The position numbers and the translations under genes are program-made. Below are positions 47,462 through 55,634 of a stretch of 64,000 nt of DNA, piece after piece (within the stretch, counting starts at the first letter, position 1; each line of letters begins with the position of its first letter). The stretch comes from Arenibacter amylolyticus (GTDB lineage: Bacteria > Bacteroidota > Bacteroidia > Flavobacteriales > Flavobacteriaceae). The notes below the pieces were generated by a model. The model made no database searches. It was not told the DNA's origin and saw only the letters and a program-made list of their open reading frames with translations. Location: positions 62,001 through 126,000 of the forward strand of contig NZ_MTAZ01000007.1 of the NCBI RefSeq assembly GCF_002150785.1. The letters run 5' to 3'.

Positions 47462-48671
47462 TACTGATCACAGGTTCCACATAATCTTGGAGATAGGCAT
47501 ACCTTTGGGTGAGTTTTCCATCTTTGGTCATCCGTGCCCTTTCTAGGATTCCTTCTTGGTCCCCATTAAAAAAGGCGGGAATAATATTTTTGAGAAATGC
47601 CTTCCCAAAGCCCTCGGTGGCATCCCTAGGTAATTCGCATGGCAGGTTATCTACCGCCATCACCGCGATGGCATTTGGATCCTTAAAATCGACTTCGGCC
47701 CCGGTTTTGGGATCGTATCCATAAATAGGATCTTCAATGGTACTCGCCCGTATGGTAGTAGCTATGGGGCCATCAATATCACAGCTGATATCGGCTACTA
47801 CTTTTATATTAAAGTCGTCTTTCGCCACATCATCACGGGTATAGAGATAGGGGGCATCTTCATCATAAAAATGTCCGGCTATATACAAATCGGTTACCCT
47901 GGCAAAGCGAAAGAAATTGGACTTATACTCGGTCGGATTCTCAAAGAAGTCGAGCCTACTCCCCAGCTTGCCATCCGTTCTTTTGTTATATTTTGAAGCA
48001 TCTATTTGGCAATAGACGGGTTGATTAAACTCCTTACTGAGAAAATCCGTGGCATTTACCTTTTTAAGCTGCATGGCTTTCAGCATTTCTTCCGCTCCAT
48101 TACCAACTCTTCCCCTACCGGTCAGTAGGATTTTAATATTGGGAAGATCAATGCTATTCAAGGCTTCAATCAGCTCTTTTTGGTCTTTTAGGGTTTCTGC
48201 TTTTGGCAGCTGGTACAGGTCAAATTTAAGTCCATACGCCCTAATGCCATTATAGGCACCAACAATGCCTGCATATTTCCCAAAGGCTACCAACCGCTGT
48301 CCCTTATCACCGGTAAACACCTCGTGATCGTACAGCTCAATGTTCTTTGCCAGAATGGCTTGTAACAAGGCCCTATTATAGGGTTGTTTTTTAATGGTAT
48401 GGGAAAAGAAAATGTATTTTTTATTGGGGATTAAACTTTGGATGGGCACTTCTTTTACCCCTAAAAGTACGTCGCACTCTTCCATTGCATCGGCTACCTC
48501 TATTCCGGCATCCTTATATTCTGCGTCTGTAAACGCTCTAAGGGGCGATGGCTCTACAACAAGTTGGGCCTCTTCATATTTGGCCAATAATTTTTTACAG
48601 GTTTCAGGAGAAAAAACCGCCCTTCTATCGGGAGGACTTTTTCGCTCTTTAATAATTCCAAACTTCATCAA
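47454..48671 (-). CDS. Saccharopine/alanine dehydrogenase-like oxidoreductase
   Basis: A 405-residue NAD(P)-dependent enzyme. The N-terminal domain has FGIIKERKSPPDRRAVFSPE, the pattern of the AlaDH/PNT N-terminal domain with the conserved Arg and Lys (substrate carboxylate site). The dinucleotide-binding domain has ILLTGRGRVGNGAEEML (GxGxxG). Later parts such as DISCDIDGPIATTIRASTIEDP and LPCELPRDATEGFG resemble fungal and bacterial Lys1-type saccharopine dehydrogenases more than AlaDH. It may therefore work in lysine metabolism, but substrate is not proven. Its 3' end runs into a repeat tract. A start one codon later is possible (MM). Monocistronic. Confidence 0.75.
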   Translation of the reverse strand: MMKFGIIKERKSPPDRRAVFSPETCKKLLAKYEEAQLVVEPSPLRAFTDAEYKDAGIEVADAMEECDVLLGVKEVPIQSLIPNKKYIFFSHTIKKQPYNRALLQAILAKNIELYDHEVFTGDKGQRLVAFGKYAGIVGAYNGIRAYGLKFDLYQLPKAETLKDQKELIEALNSIDLPNIKILLTGRGRVGNGAEEMLKAMQLKKVNATDFLSKEFNQPVYCQIDASKYNKRTDGKLGSRLDFFENPTEYKSNFFRFARVTDLYIAGHFYDEDAPYLYTRDDVAKDDFNIKVVADISCDIDGPIATTIRASTIEDPIYGYDPKTGAEVDFKDPNAIAVMAVDNLPCELPRDATEGFGKAFLKNIIPAFFNGDQEGILERARMTKDGKLTQRYAYLQDYVEPVISSQ

Positions 48672-48763
48672 ATCATAGTTTTATAACTCCTGAAAGGAGA
48701 TTCGTTGTAAATATAACATTTAAGGTGCTGAGGTCAAAATTTTTTTAGGAATAGTTTTTGCAC

Positions 48764-48771
48764 TATATTTG
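48764..48771 (+). promoter_or_regulatory. Putative -7 box upstream of the tmRNA
   Basis: TATATTTG, a full TAnnTTTG match, with TTTT at 48741..48744 exactly 19 bp upstream. It points toward the tmRNA, 258 bp away, with an intergenic repeat in between; no better box was found nearer. Confidence 0.4.
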
Positions 48772-48776
48772 CAGCC

Positions 48777-48900
48777 GCGTTAGGGATAGAGGCGAGTACC
48801 CTGCCTGCCGAAAGCAGGCTTGTACTGCCGAAAGCCCGACCCGGAGCATAGATTGCAAAGTCGCTAAAGATTGTGTATATTCTAGCGAAGGGAAACGCCC
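48777..48900 (-). repeat. Flavobacterial intergenic repeat, copy 2 (minus orientation)
   Basis: Begins GCGTTAGGGATAGAGG, contains CTGCCGAAAGCCCGACCCGG and ends GGGAAACGCCC, the reverse complement of the blocks of copy 1 (904..989). The middle is longer and includes CCTGCCTGCCGAAAGCAGGC, an inner hairpin. The order and spacing of conserved ends and GGTCGGGCT core make the relation clear. Confidence 0.65.
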
Positions 48901-49029
48901 AAATGGCCATTGGAATGGTACCGGTCATTTGTTCTTTGATAAAAATCATGAGAATTGGAACGACCCATGCATTAATTTGGTGCAGGGTTCCGATAAAAAG
49001 GTACGCCAAGGCGTACGAATCTCATTGAA

Positions 49030-49423
49030 GGGGCCGACTGGTTTTGACAGCGAGACCAATTGGAATGTAAGCATGCCGAGCGCTGGGCTACAGCTCGTAA
49101 ATCTCATTTTCCACACTTTTAATTGGCGAAAATAATTACGCTCTTGCCGCTTAATCTGAATCATAGTAGGATTAGCCTCGTCCCTACAAGGTAGGGAAGC
49201 GAGATGTTTCTGGGAAGCCCTTGTTGACGGCGTCCCTTTCAGAAGCACCAGCAAAGTCAACACAAGGGTAGTGAGGCTTCGGCACTATCACCAAAACTTA
49301 AGAAGCTAAGTGTGTATTAGGCGGTTCCTAGTCAGGTGCACATCGAAAATTAAGTAGGAACTACGCATGTAGAAAGCATTTTAATTGCTTGTTTGGACGA
49401 GGGTTCGAATCCCTCCGGCTCCA
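49030..49423 (+). ncRNA. ssrA: tmRNA (transfer-messenger RNA)
   Basis: A 394-nt one-piece tmRNA that frees stalled ribosomes and tags the incomplete protein for degradation. The 5' end GGGGCCGACTGGTTTTGACA pairs with the 3' end CGGCTCC to form the acceptor stem; the T-arm GGGTTCGAATCCC and discriminator A are at 49401..49423. The CCA is not encoded (the sequence continues CAAT). The tag frame at 49125..49154 reads GGC GAA AAT AAT TAC GCT CTT GCC GCT TAA, tag GENNYALAA. The D-arm-like part (TTGACAGCGAGACC) is in place. A terminator follows 28 bp on. Confident. Confidence 0.95.
49125..49154 (+). other. tmRNA tag reading frame
   Basis: Codes GENNYALAA and TAA. The C-terminal ALAA is the ClpXP recognition end; the first codon is GGC (resume codon). 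Confidence 0.92.
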
Positions 49424-49450
49424 CAATCACCCACAACTGCGTTGTGGATC

Positions 49451-49498
49451 AAAACATAAAAACCCAACAAGTTTACTTGATTGGGTTTTTATGTTTTT
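49451..49498 (+). terminator. Rho-independent terminator after ssrA
   Basis: Arms AAACATAAAAACCCAA and TTGGGTTTTTATGTTT enclose a loop of 13 nt, ending in a T run. It lies 28 bp past the tmRNA 3' end. Confidence 0.85.
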
Positions 49499-49558
49499 AG
49501 ACACCTGACTTTCTAAGTCAGGCAGTTGTACTTGCAGATCAGAAGCTACTGGGGATAT

Positions 49559-49577
49559 GCAATCCTCCGGCTCCACT
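49559..49577 (+). repeat. Partial duplicate of the tmRNA 3' end
   Basis: GCAATCCTCCGGCTCCACT repeats the last bases of the tmRNA (GAATCCCTCCGGCTCCAC, 49407..49424) with one deletion and one other change. Such copies arise when an element integrates in the 3' end of ssrA. See finding. Confidence 0.5.
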
Positions 49578-49579
49578 TC

Positions 49580-49605
49580 AAAAAACCACCTACGGGTGGT
49601 TTTTT
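49580..49605 (+). terminator. Terminator-like hairpin
   Basis: AAAAAACCACC / GGTGGTTTTTT with loop TACG. It follows the partial copy of the tmRNA 3' end. Confidence 0.7.
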
Positions 49606-49792
49606 ACTCATTACTTTTTATGTTGTTTTTTTATCGGTATTCGTGAACCTACTAACGGCGGTTTCGTTTCCCCCTCGGGATTCGAAGGCCAACGCATCAG
49701 CTCGCGACAGAGCCTGTCCTGAATGGGAGGAATACAATAAAGGAAAATCTTCGGTATCTTTTTGCTAGGTATAGCGGCTAGAAATTAAACTA
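49606..49792 (+). pseudogene. Possible decayed GIY-YIG-associated module
   Basis: After the hairpin the frame at 49615 has FYVVFLSVFV, which resembles the first strand of small GIY-YIG nuclease proteins (FYVYxLxS). About 100 bp later CTCGGGATTCGAAGGC, CATCAGCTCGCGACAGAGC and CGGTATCTTTTTGCTAGGTA look like a tail I recall following such genes in flavobacteria. The catalytic core is absent. This is weak evidence. Confidence 0.25.
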
Positions 49793-50464
49793 CTAGTTTC
49801 TATTTTTTATAATTTCAACTAAATATTCCCTGGTTGCCTTATCCAACACTCCATTCCTTTGAAGTTCCTTGTTGCTGGACTGAAAATCCTTAAGGCAGCG
49901 CTCCGTCATTGGACCAAAAATACCGTCTGAAGTACCACAATTATACCCCAACTGTTTTAAAGCGTCCTGCAGCTTTGCCACATCCTCCCCGCTGTCACCT
50001 ATTTTGATGTTCCTACTACTGAAATTGGGAACCGAAACACTGCGCAACCGTCTAAATTGAAGGATTCTCTCTGCGGGGTAGGCACTCAAAGACACCTGGT
50101 TTCCTTGGTTACCCCCCAAGCAATAAACTCGCTGCTTATCGTGCGAAAAGCCCGTATAAAATCCTACATGCCCTTTCCATGAATTCCTAGACTCCCTCCA
50201 AAAGACCACAACATCCCCTGGTTCCGGATTGTCAATGGGGGTGCCTACATTTAACCAGGAACGGGCATCCAACCTCTTGGACCGTTCCAATCCGGCTTGG
50301 AGGGCTACCCAATTCGCGAACAAACTACACCAGGCCGTTTCGTCTGAAGTGTACTCCTTAAATCCACAGTCCTTGGCATACTTCAGAATTTGAGTATTAG
50401 CCTTTGCTCCCTTAATTTCCTTGACACCTATTTCCTGAGACAATATTTCGATTAAGTTTTTCAT
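49793..50464 (-). CDS. TIGR02594-type (CHAP-like) cell-wall hydrolase with peptidoglycan-binding domain
   Basis: A 223-residue protein. The N-terminal domain (about 1-140) has TSDETAWCSLFANWVALQAG with the catalytic Cys46 in WCS, WLNVG, GDVVVFWRES and GHVGFYTGF with the catalytic His; this is the TIGR02594 NlpC/P60-like family. The C-terminal part (about 150-220) is a peptidoglycan-binding_1 domain (GDSGEDVAKLQDALKQLGY, DGIFGPMTERCLKDFQ). Such proteins hydrolyse peptidoglycan or peptides. Phages carry related endolysins, but no other phage gene is near. No signal peptide is seen, so export or release is unclear. Stands alone. Confidence 0.82.
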   Translation of the reverse strand: MKNLIEILSQEIGVKEIKGAKANTQILKYAKDCGFKEYTSDETAWCSLFANWVALQAGLERSKRLDARSWLNVGTPIDNPEPGDVVVFWRESRNSWKGHVGFYTGFSHDKQRVYCLGGNQGNQVSLSAYPAERILQFRRLRSVSVPNFSSRNIKIGDSGEDVAKLQDALKQLGYNCGTSDGIFGPMTERCLKDFQSSNKELQRNGVLDKATREYLVEIIKNRN

Positions 50465-50844
50465 ATCGTTTTAATTATAGATGGGGTATAGAAGGATTGT
50501 ATGTTCCGTTTTGAATCCATCCAATCCTATTGTCAGAATTTTTGGGAGGCATATCCCAAAAAGGTAGCGCAGTACTTATAGGTACCTTGGTGTTCTTAAA
50601 AAGTAAAATACCGAAATACCATACCGCTAACAATTAGGCTGGCAGCAAGAAATCCAACTTTTTATTTGGAATACCCCAGCAACCTATTGGTACATGCGGG
50701 CATATACCTTAAAGTTTGGATTAATAAAAAAGGGAGGGATCCCTAAATTTAAGAAAAAAAATACGCTTTACGAAGTTTTGCTCCTGGATTCTTTTAGCCC
50801 AACTTAGGCCGAATAAAGCATTCCATAGTAGCACTTCTCCTTGC
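50465..50844. other. Intergenic region
   Basis: About 380 bp with no gene I can support. Confidence 0.45.
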
Positions 50845-51948
50845 TCATTTAACTTGGAATACAGCCAAAACCCCTTTATGATCCGAAGGCCAAATTCCTT
50901 TTGGTTCCTTAATTACATCTTCCCCAGGATTGGTAGGGACTCTTTTCCCATAAGCAATACTGCCTACCGGCCCTAGCAAAGACACCTCCTTAAGATCCAA
51001 CCCCTGATCGGGGTAGTAGTATATATAATCTATTCGGTCCCTATCATCGGCCTCGGGAGTCCATGCCAATTTATCCACTTCAACCAGAGTGTTGTTGGCA
51101 GGCCAGGTAATCCCTGGGTGTGTCACGGGATTTGGATATTTTACACGATAAGCGTCTACCAATCCATTGTTATAAAAAGTGATACTATTTTGCCAAGGAA
51201 CTACCACCCCATTGTGATCGAACAAATCCTTAGTATCGTCTCCCCAATCCAAATGGGACGGCTCGTTAAAATCGCCCCCCAAAATCACCAAATTGCCTTT
51301 TTCTTTTTCCTTCATGGCATCTTCCACAAAGAGGGCAACGGCCTCATCCCGTTGGGAGGCAAGGTTCTGTTCCAATATTTTTTCTACGTTCAACACGGGT
51401 TCGGACAACTTGCCCCAGTTAATGCCATCATATCCTCTTGGGAGGTAACATGCATAATGGGTATAATCCAAATGAGCACTATAAAATGCTACGGAAGTAC
51501 CGGCCACATCAATCAAGGCCTTGGTAATGGTTCCTCTATCATCCTTTAGCGGATATAGCGCTTCTTGGAAAAGGATGGGAAACCTAGAGATAATACCCGA
51601 ATCCTCGCTGTGTTGGGAGTAATACACCTGTCCTTTTTCTGCCAAGGCATCTACCAACCGCTTGGCAAGACTCCGATCGTTATAATTTCTCACTTCACTT
51701 AAGGCAACTAAATCCGCTTTGGTATTCAAGATTTCGTCTACAATTGCATCAAACCCGCCTGGCACTTCATTACCCTCCTGCCAAATATTAAATTGAAGCA
51801 CCCTTAACTCGCCATTAAAAGAAGCCTCGGAGACGGAATCCATCTTAGAATTCACCATCGTTTCTTCATTGTTCTTGGTATTGGGGTTACATCCTAGGAA
51901 GACAAGTGAGGCAATTAGGATATAGTTAAATAAATTTCGTTTCATCAT
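50845..51948 (-). CDS. Endonuclease/exonuclease/phosphatase-fold lipoprotein
   Basis: A 367-residue lipoprotein from MMKRNLFNYILIASLVFLGC (Cys20). The domain is the EEP (DNase I-like) fold: LRVLQFNIWQEGN, ALSEVRNYN (Glu for metal), SAHLDYTHYACYLPRG, LGGDFNEPSHLDWG and the C-terminal WPSDHKGVLAVF (SDH) are the classical motifs. Bacteroidota have many such exported proteins, acting on sugar phosphates, lipids or nucleic acids; without a substrate-specific motif I cannot tell. The presence of WPANNTLVEVDKLAW between motifs is typical for this export subgroup. Alternative start at 51966 (MDNICK) is less likely. No partner gene. Confidence 0.88.
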   Translation of the reverse strand: MMKRNLFNYILIASLVFLGCNPNTKNNEETMVNSKMDSVSEASFNGELRVLQFNIWQEGNEVPGGFDAIVDEILNTKADLVALSEVRNYNDRSLAKRLVDALAEKGQVYYSQHSEDSGIISRFPILFQEALYPLKDDRGTITKALIDVAGTSVAFYSAHLDYTHYACYLPRGYDGINWGKLSEPVLNVEKILEQNLASQRDEAVALFVEDAMKEKEKGNLVILGGDFNEPSHLDWGDDTKDLFDHNGVVVPWQNSITFYNNGLVDAYRVKYPNPVTHPGITWPANNTLVEVDKLAWTPEADDRDRIDYIYYYPDQGLDLKEVSLLGPVGSIAYGKRVPTNPGEDVIKEPKGIWPSDHKGVLAVFQVK

Positions 51949-52096
51949 TTTACAAATATTGTCCATAAAAAAGGCACGAGGAGCTACTCCCCCTACCTTC
52001 CAAAATTAACCAACCTATAATTTTTTGGATTTGTTACTATTAAATCCATTAAGAGGCGCCAAAATGCAGCTTTTGGCGCATCCCAGTACAGTTTTC

Positions 52097-52576
52097 TTAT
52101 TTTTTAATGGTAAATCTGTATTTCCCATCTCCTCCGATATCATATCCTGAAAAGCCAAGAACAAGATTCAGTTCCCCAGATTCCACATCATAGGTCCCTG
52201 CATCGCCTTTGTAAAAAGTAATGTTATAACCACTTCCTTCTACATTATAATCTTCCAGTTAGGTTACCGTACCGGTATTTGTACCGGTATTCACAGCACA
52301 TAATTCTAGGTCCAAAACCGTAGGTAGGTTGGCATCTGCCCAAAAGTCAAACTCAATTCTTAATTTTTGACAATCTTCCCCGACTATTTCCCCAGAACAA
52401 CTAGAAGGGCTATAGCTTGGATAGATACTATCCCCACAAACAATAGACCCCTTCCATAAACTTGCCAAACAGAAAGCATTTTCATTCACCACCGTCAATT
52501 GTAGGGAATTGTTTTTACTCTCATTTCCAAGCCCCATTATCACTTTGGGATGATCACTATGCAACTTTATTTGCAC
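52097..52576 (-). pseudogene. Degraded gene interrupted by an in-frame stop
   Basis: The open part (52259..52576, 105 codons) ends in a Thr-rich run TNTGTVT and a TAA at 52259. The same frame continues without another stop for 53 codons to TAA at 52097, with an ending GYDIGGDGKYRFTIKK that looks like a real C-terminus. The upstream side is open into 52620 but meets a TAG near the left edge of the transposase region, so the N-terminus seems lost. No family recognised. Either a nonsense mutation in a gene cut by the adjacent element or a sequencing error. Confidence 0.5.
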
Positions 52577-52619
52577 AGCCGTATCGCCCTCTGCATCCTC
52601 CTGTTTTGTGCGCCTCTGC

Positions 52620-54225
52620 TAGGTAAGGCTTGGGAACCCCTGTAAACATTGAATTTTATTTTTGTTTTGGGTGTCCCACGCCTATTTCATGTGCTTTTTC
52701 TACCTTTAGTGTCATGTTTGTACGACGAAAGCGTAATGCAAGTGGATCAGTGAGTATTCAGATCGTAGATAAATCCTCTGGCAAGTATGTTTTATATGAA
52801 ACCGTGGGGAGTTCCAAAGATGCTGATGAGATTGAATTTCTTTACCATAAAGCGCAACATAAGATAAAAACCATGGGTTCACAGGCCCTTCTTCCTTTTT
52901 ATCATGAAGAAGAGCTGCAGTTTGTCGATACCTTTGTAGCGAGCTTAGAAAGCATGTCTTTGGTTGGACCTGAGTTATTACTGGGAAAGATCCTTGACCA
53001 AATAGGATTTAATGCTATCGAGGATGAATTTTTTAGAGACTTGGTTATTACCCGCATCGTATATCCAGTAAGCAAACTCAAGACTACGGATTACTTGTTC
53101 AAGTACAAAGGCATCCAGACGAGTGTATATAGTATCTACCGATACTTAGACAAACTACATGACAAGCAAATGGAGCAAATTAAGACCATTAGCCTTGATC
53201 ATACCCTGCAATTATTAGGCGGAAAACTATCGGTTGTTTTTTATGATGTAACCACATTATACTTTGAAGCTTCCCAGGAAGATGATTTGAGAAAAGCTGG
53301 ATTTTGTAAAGATGGTAAACATCAGCACCCACAGATTGTATTAGGTCTGCTGGTAAGTCAAAATGGCTACCCTCTAGACTATGAAGTTTTTGAAGGCAAC
53401 AAGTATGAAGGAGACACCCTGATGCCCGTTCTGGAGCATTTTAAAGACAAGTACGAGACACAACAACTCATTGTTGTAGCGGACTCTGGATTAATGTCTA
53501 AAAAGAACATTGCATGCCTTAAAGAAGAAGGGTATCAATATATTTTAGGGGCACGGATTAAGAACCTAGGGAGCGAGTTGACAGCCCAGTTATTAGATCT
53601 CGATCTCCATAACAAGGAAAGTGCAGCTATCCCGATGTTAGGCTCAGAAAAGCTTATTATAAGTTATAGGAGTAGCCGCGCTAAAAAAGATGCAAAAAAT
53701 CGTAAAAGAGGGTTAGAGAAGCTTGAAAAATCCATTACATCAGGTAAGCTTGGTAAAAAAAACATTAATAACCGAGGTTATAACAAATACCTGAAAATGG
53801 AGGGAGATGTAAATATCTCCATAAATTACGACAAGTATGAAGCTGATAAGAAATGGGATGGGCTTAAAGGATACATAACCAATGCATCTCTAAGCAAGGA
53901 AGAAGTTATTCAGCAGTACGGACCTTTCGCATCTCAAAATCTGATTTACAAATACGTCCAATATACCACCGGTTGAAAAGACGAATATTAACGCATATAT
54001 CCATTTCCTTCGCAGCATGCAAGGTTTATAAGGAACTGGAGAGGCTATTAAAAGAAAAGCAAGCAAATTATAGTGCAGAGCAAGCAATTGATATCATCAA
54101 AACCATCTATAAAGTAGGGGTACAAACACCTTACTCTAAAACAATACACCAAAGAATGGTACTAAAAACAAAAGATCAAGAAGAAATAGTGCGGCTATTG
54201 ATTTGCAATCCACCTTAACCTTTAT
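52620..54225 (+). mobile_element. IS1634-type insertion sequence, boundaries uncertain
   Basis: One element around the broken transposase. The left edge lies between the degraded gene (near 52620) and the ATG at 52714, the right edge shortly after 54218. The inverted repeats and target duplication were not resolved, so the coordinates are approximate. Confidence 0.55.
52714..54218 (+). pseudogene. IS1634-family transposase, inactivated by a deletion
   Basis: The N-terminal 420 codons (MFVRRKRNASGSVSIQI) match IS1634-type (IS4-like, DDE) transposases: SVVFYDVTTLYFEA carries the first Asp, IVVADSGLMS the second. At QQYG (about 53917) the frame jumps; a third block in another frame runs FRISKSDLQIRPIYHRLK and continues to the 3' end with LKRRILTHISISFAACKVYKELERLLKEK. 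Comparison with relatives implies that about 22 nt coding for the segment before FRIS (pattern xLWxIEKA, holding the catalytic Glu) is missing. The enzyme cannot be active. Terminal inverted repeats were not found with confidence. Confidence 0.85.
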
Positions 54226-54231
54226 TACTCC

Positions 54232-54354
54232 TTAATATTTCACAAGATCCTTCAAGGCAGAATTTAAAGTACCTCCCAGCGAATATGCCGAATCCCAAAA
54301 ACCCAATACGGGATAAGTAAGAATAGAAATGCCATTAACCCTAAGAAATCCCAT
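54232..54354 (-). other. Short open frame, 40 codons, unassigned
   Basis: From ATG at 54354 it reads MGFLRVNGISILTYPV and ends DLVKY. Composition is plausible for a protein piece but no family is recognised. It might be the lost N-terminal side of a disrupted gene. Confidence 0.2.
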
Positions 54355-54419
54355 CACAAAAAATATTGATGGAGATACAAATTATAGCCAAGCGCCTTGC
54401 CACTTGGTGTAAACTGCCA

Positions 54420-55355
54420 CTAAAGAAATCGTTTCCTTATGTTGATAGGACTGGCATTACCAGGACGGGGTTTGCCTATTTTATAAGTGGTGGTATAGGG
54501 CTCAGCTGGGCAATCCTTACCGGCATCTATGATGGACCATCCAAATTTATCCATAATCAATTGGCGAGCGGTTGTTCCCTCACAAAAGGTAGTCTCACCT
54601 ACAAAAAATGAAACTCCACGCCGTAAGTCTAGCATACTCCACCCTTTTAGGAGCTTGTCGTAATTAGCGGTAGACAATCTGGAATTCATAAACATCATTT
54701 CCATCTTATTAGTCCTACTTACATCCCAGCCACTAATATCTTGATTGAAGGATTTTGCACCATGGAACATAAAACTCATATCTCTTACCTTCCCAACATC
54801 CCAGGATCCGATGTCCTTATTGAAACGTACAGCACTACTAAACATATGCCCCATATCTGTAACGCCACTAACGTCCCAATGACCAATATCCTGATTTAAA
54901 GATCGGGCACCGTCAAACATCCCTCGCATACTGCTAACCTTCGAAAGATTAGGAGCATCCGCGGCATTGATTACCACATTGGAACATTTATAAAAACTCT
55001 TTTCCATAGAATCCCAAACCTGGTTACCCCACTGCTCCACGGAAAGTAATTTTTTAGAGTCCGAATGTAAACTGAATTTAATATGTGGAAAGTCGCCACT
55101 TATTTTCACAATATAAATCCCCGCCCTAGAATAGGTATGCTTAGCAGCCCCCCTATGGGAAGTGCTATACCCATCTCCCCAATCTACCGTATAATTAAAA
55201 ATTCCCTCCCCTATAGGGATTTCTATACTCTTGGCATCGGTTTTTCCGGGATTATCGGTTTTCCAGGTAGTGATAAATTCGCCCTGTGCTAATAAACTAC
55301 CATAACTTAAAAAACAGAAAAAGGATAATAACAATGTAATGGTTGGGGTTTTCAT
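54420..55355 (-). CDS. BspA-like (DUF285) surface protein
   Basis: A 311-residue protein from MKTPTITLLLSFFCFLSYGSLLAQ, a Sec signal peptide. It contains the DUF285-type repeat of about 24 residues: MRGMFDGARSLNQDIGHWDV, MGHMFSSAVRFNKDIGSWDV, MSFMFHGAKSFNQDISGWDV and MEMMFMNSRL. Proteins with this repeat are surface-exposed and many carry C-terminal sorting domains; here the C-terminus (PRPGNASPINIRKRFL) is short and lacks one, so it may be a truncated relative. Adjacent to an IS element, which may have removed the rest. Function: cell-surface adhesion is typical for the family only. Confidence 0.82.
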   Translation of the reverse strand: MKTPTITLLLSFFCFLSYGSLLAQGEFITTWKTDNPGKTDAKSIEIPIGEGIFNYTVDWGDGYSTSHRGAAKHTYSRAGIYIVKISGDFPHIKFSLHSDSKKLLSVEQWGNQVWDSMEKSFYKCSNVVINAADAPNLSKVSSMRGMFDGARSLNQDIGHWDVSGVTDMGHMFSSAVRFNKDIGSWDVGKVRDMSFMFHGAKSFNQDISGWDVSRTNKMEMMFMNSRLSTANYDKLLKGWSMLDLRRGVSFFVGETTFCEGTTARQLIMDKFGWSIIDAGKDCPAEPYTTTYKIGKPRPGNASPINIRKRFL

Positions 55356-55634
55356 GGTAATCAAATCACTAAAATTTGGTTCTTGGTTAGTTCGTTAAAG
55401 TGAAATAAGAAAGATATTTTACATGCTTTTTTCCGTTACCAACTTGTCAGAATTGGTCAATATAAAACCGTCTAGAAAAGTGCGAATTTTCTTTCTATAC
55501 TTCAAACTACGATTGCAAAAAAACTACATTAAACGAGAAATATTGCTATTAAACGGATAAAAAGAGTGTTCAAATCAAATAAGAACACCTACTAGAAGAT
55601 GGAATTACATCCCATAAGAAGCTGTAAAAGTGCA

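Noticed and set aside
48734-49263. Genes overlapping the tmRNA on either strand (minus frames at 48734..49009 and 48946..49263)
   Set aside because: They cover the repeat or the tmRNA itself; the RNA features and tag frame explain the sequence.
49793-50464. Prophage endolysin as a sign of a prophage
   Set aside because: No holin, capsid, portal, integrase or terminase gene is nearby; the gene alone does not show a prophage.
52620-54300. Terminal inverted repeats of the IS element
   Set aside because: Several short matches between the two edges were tried, but none was long or consistent enough to claim.
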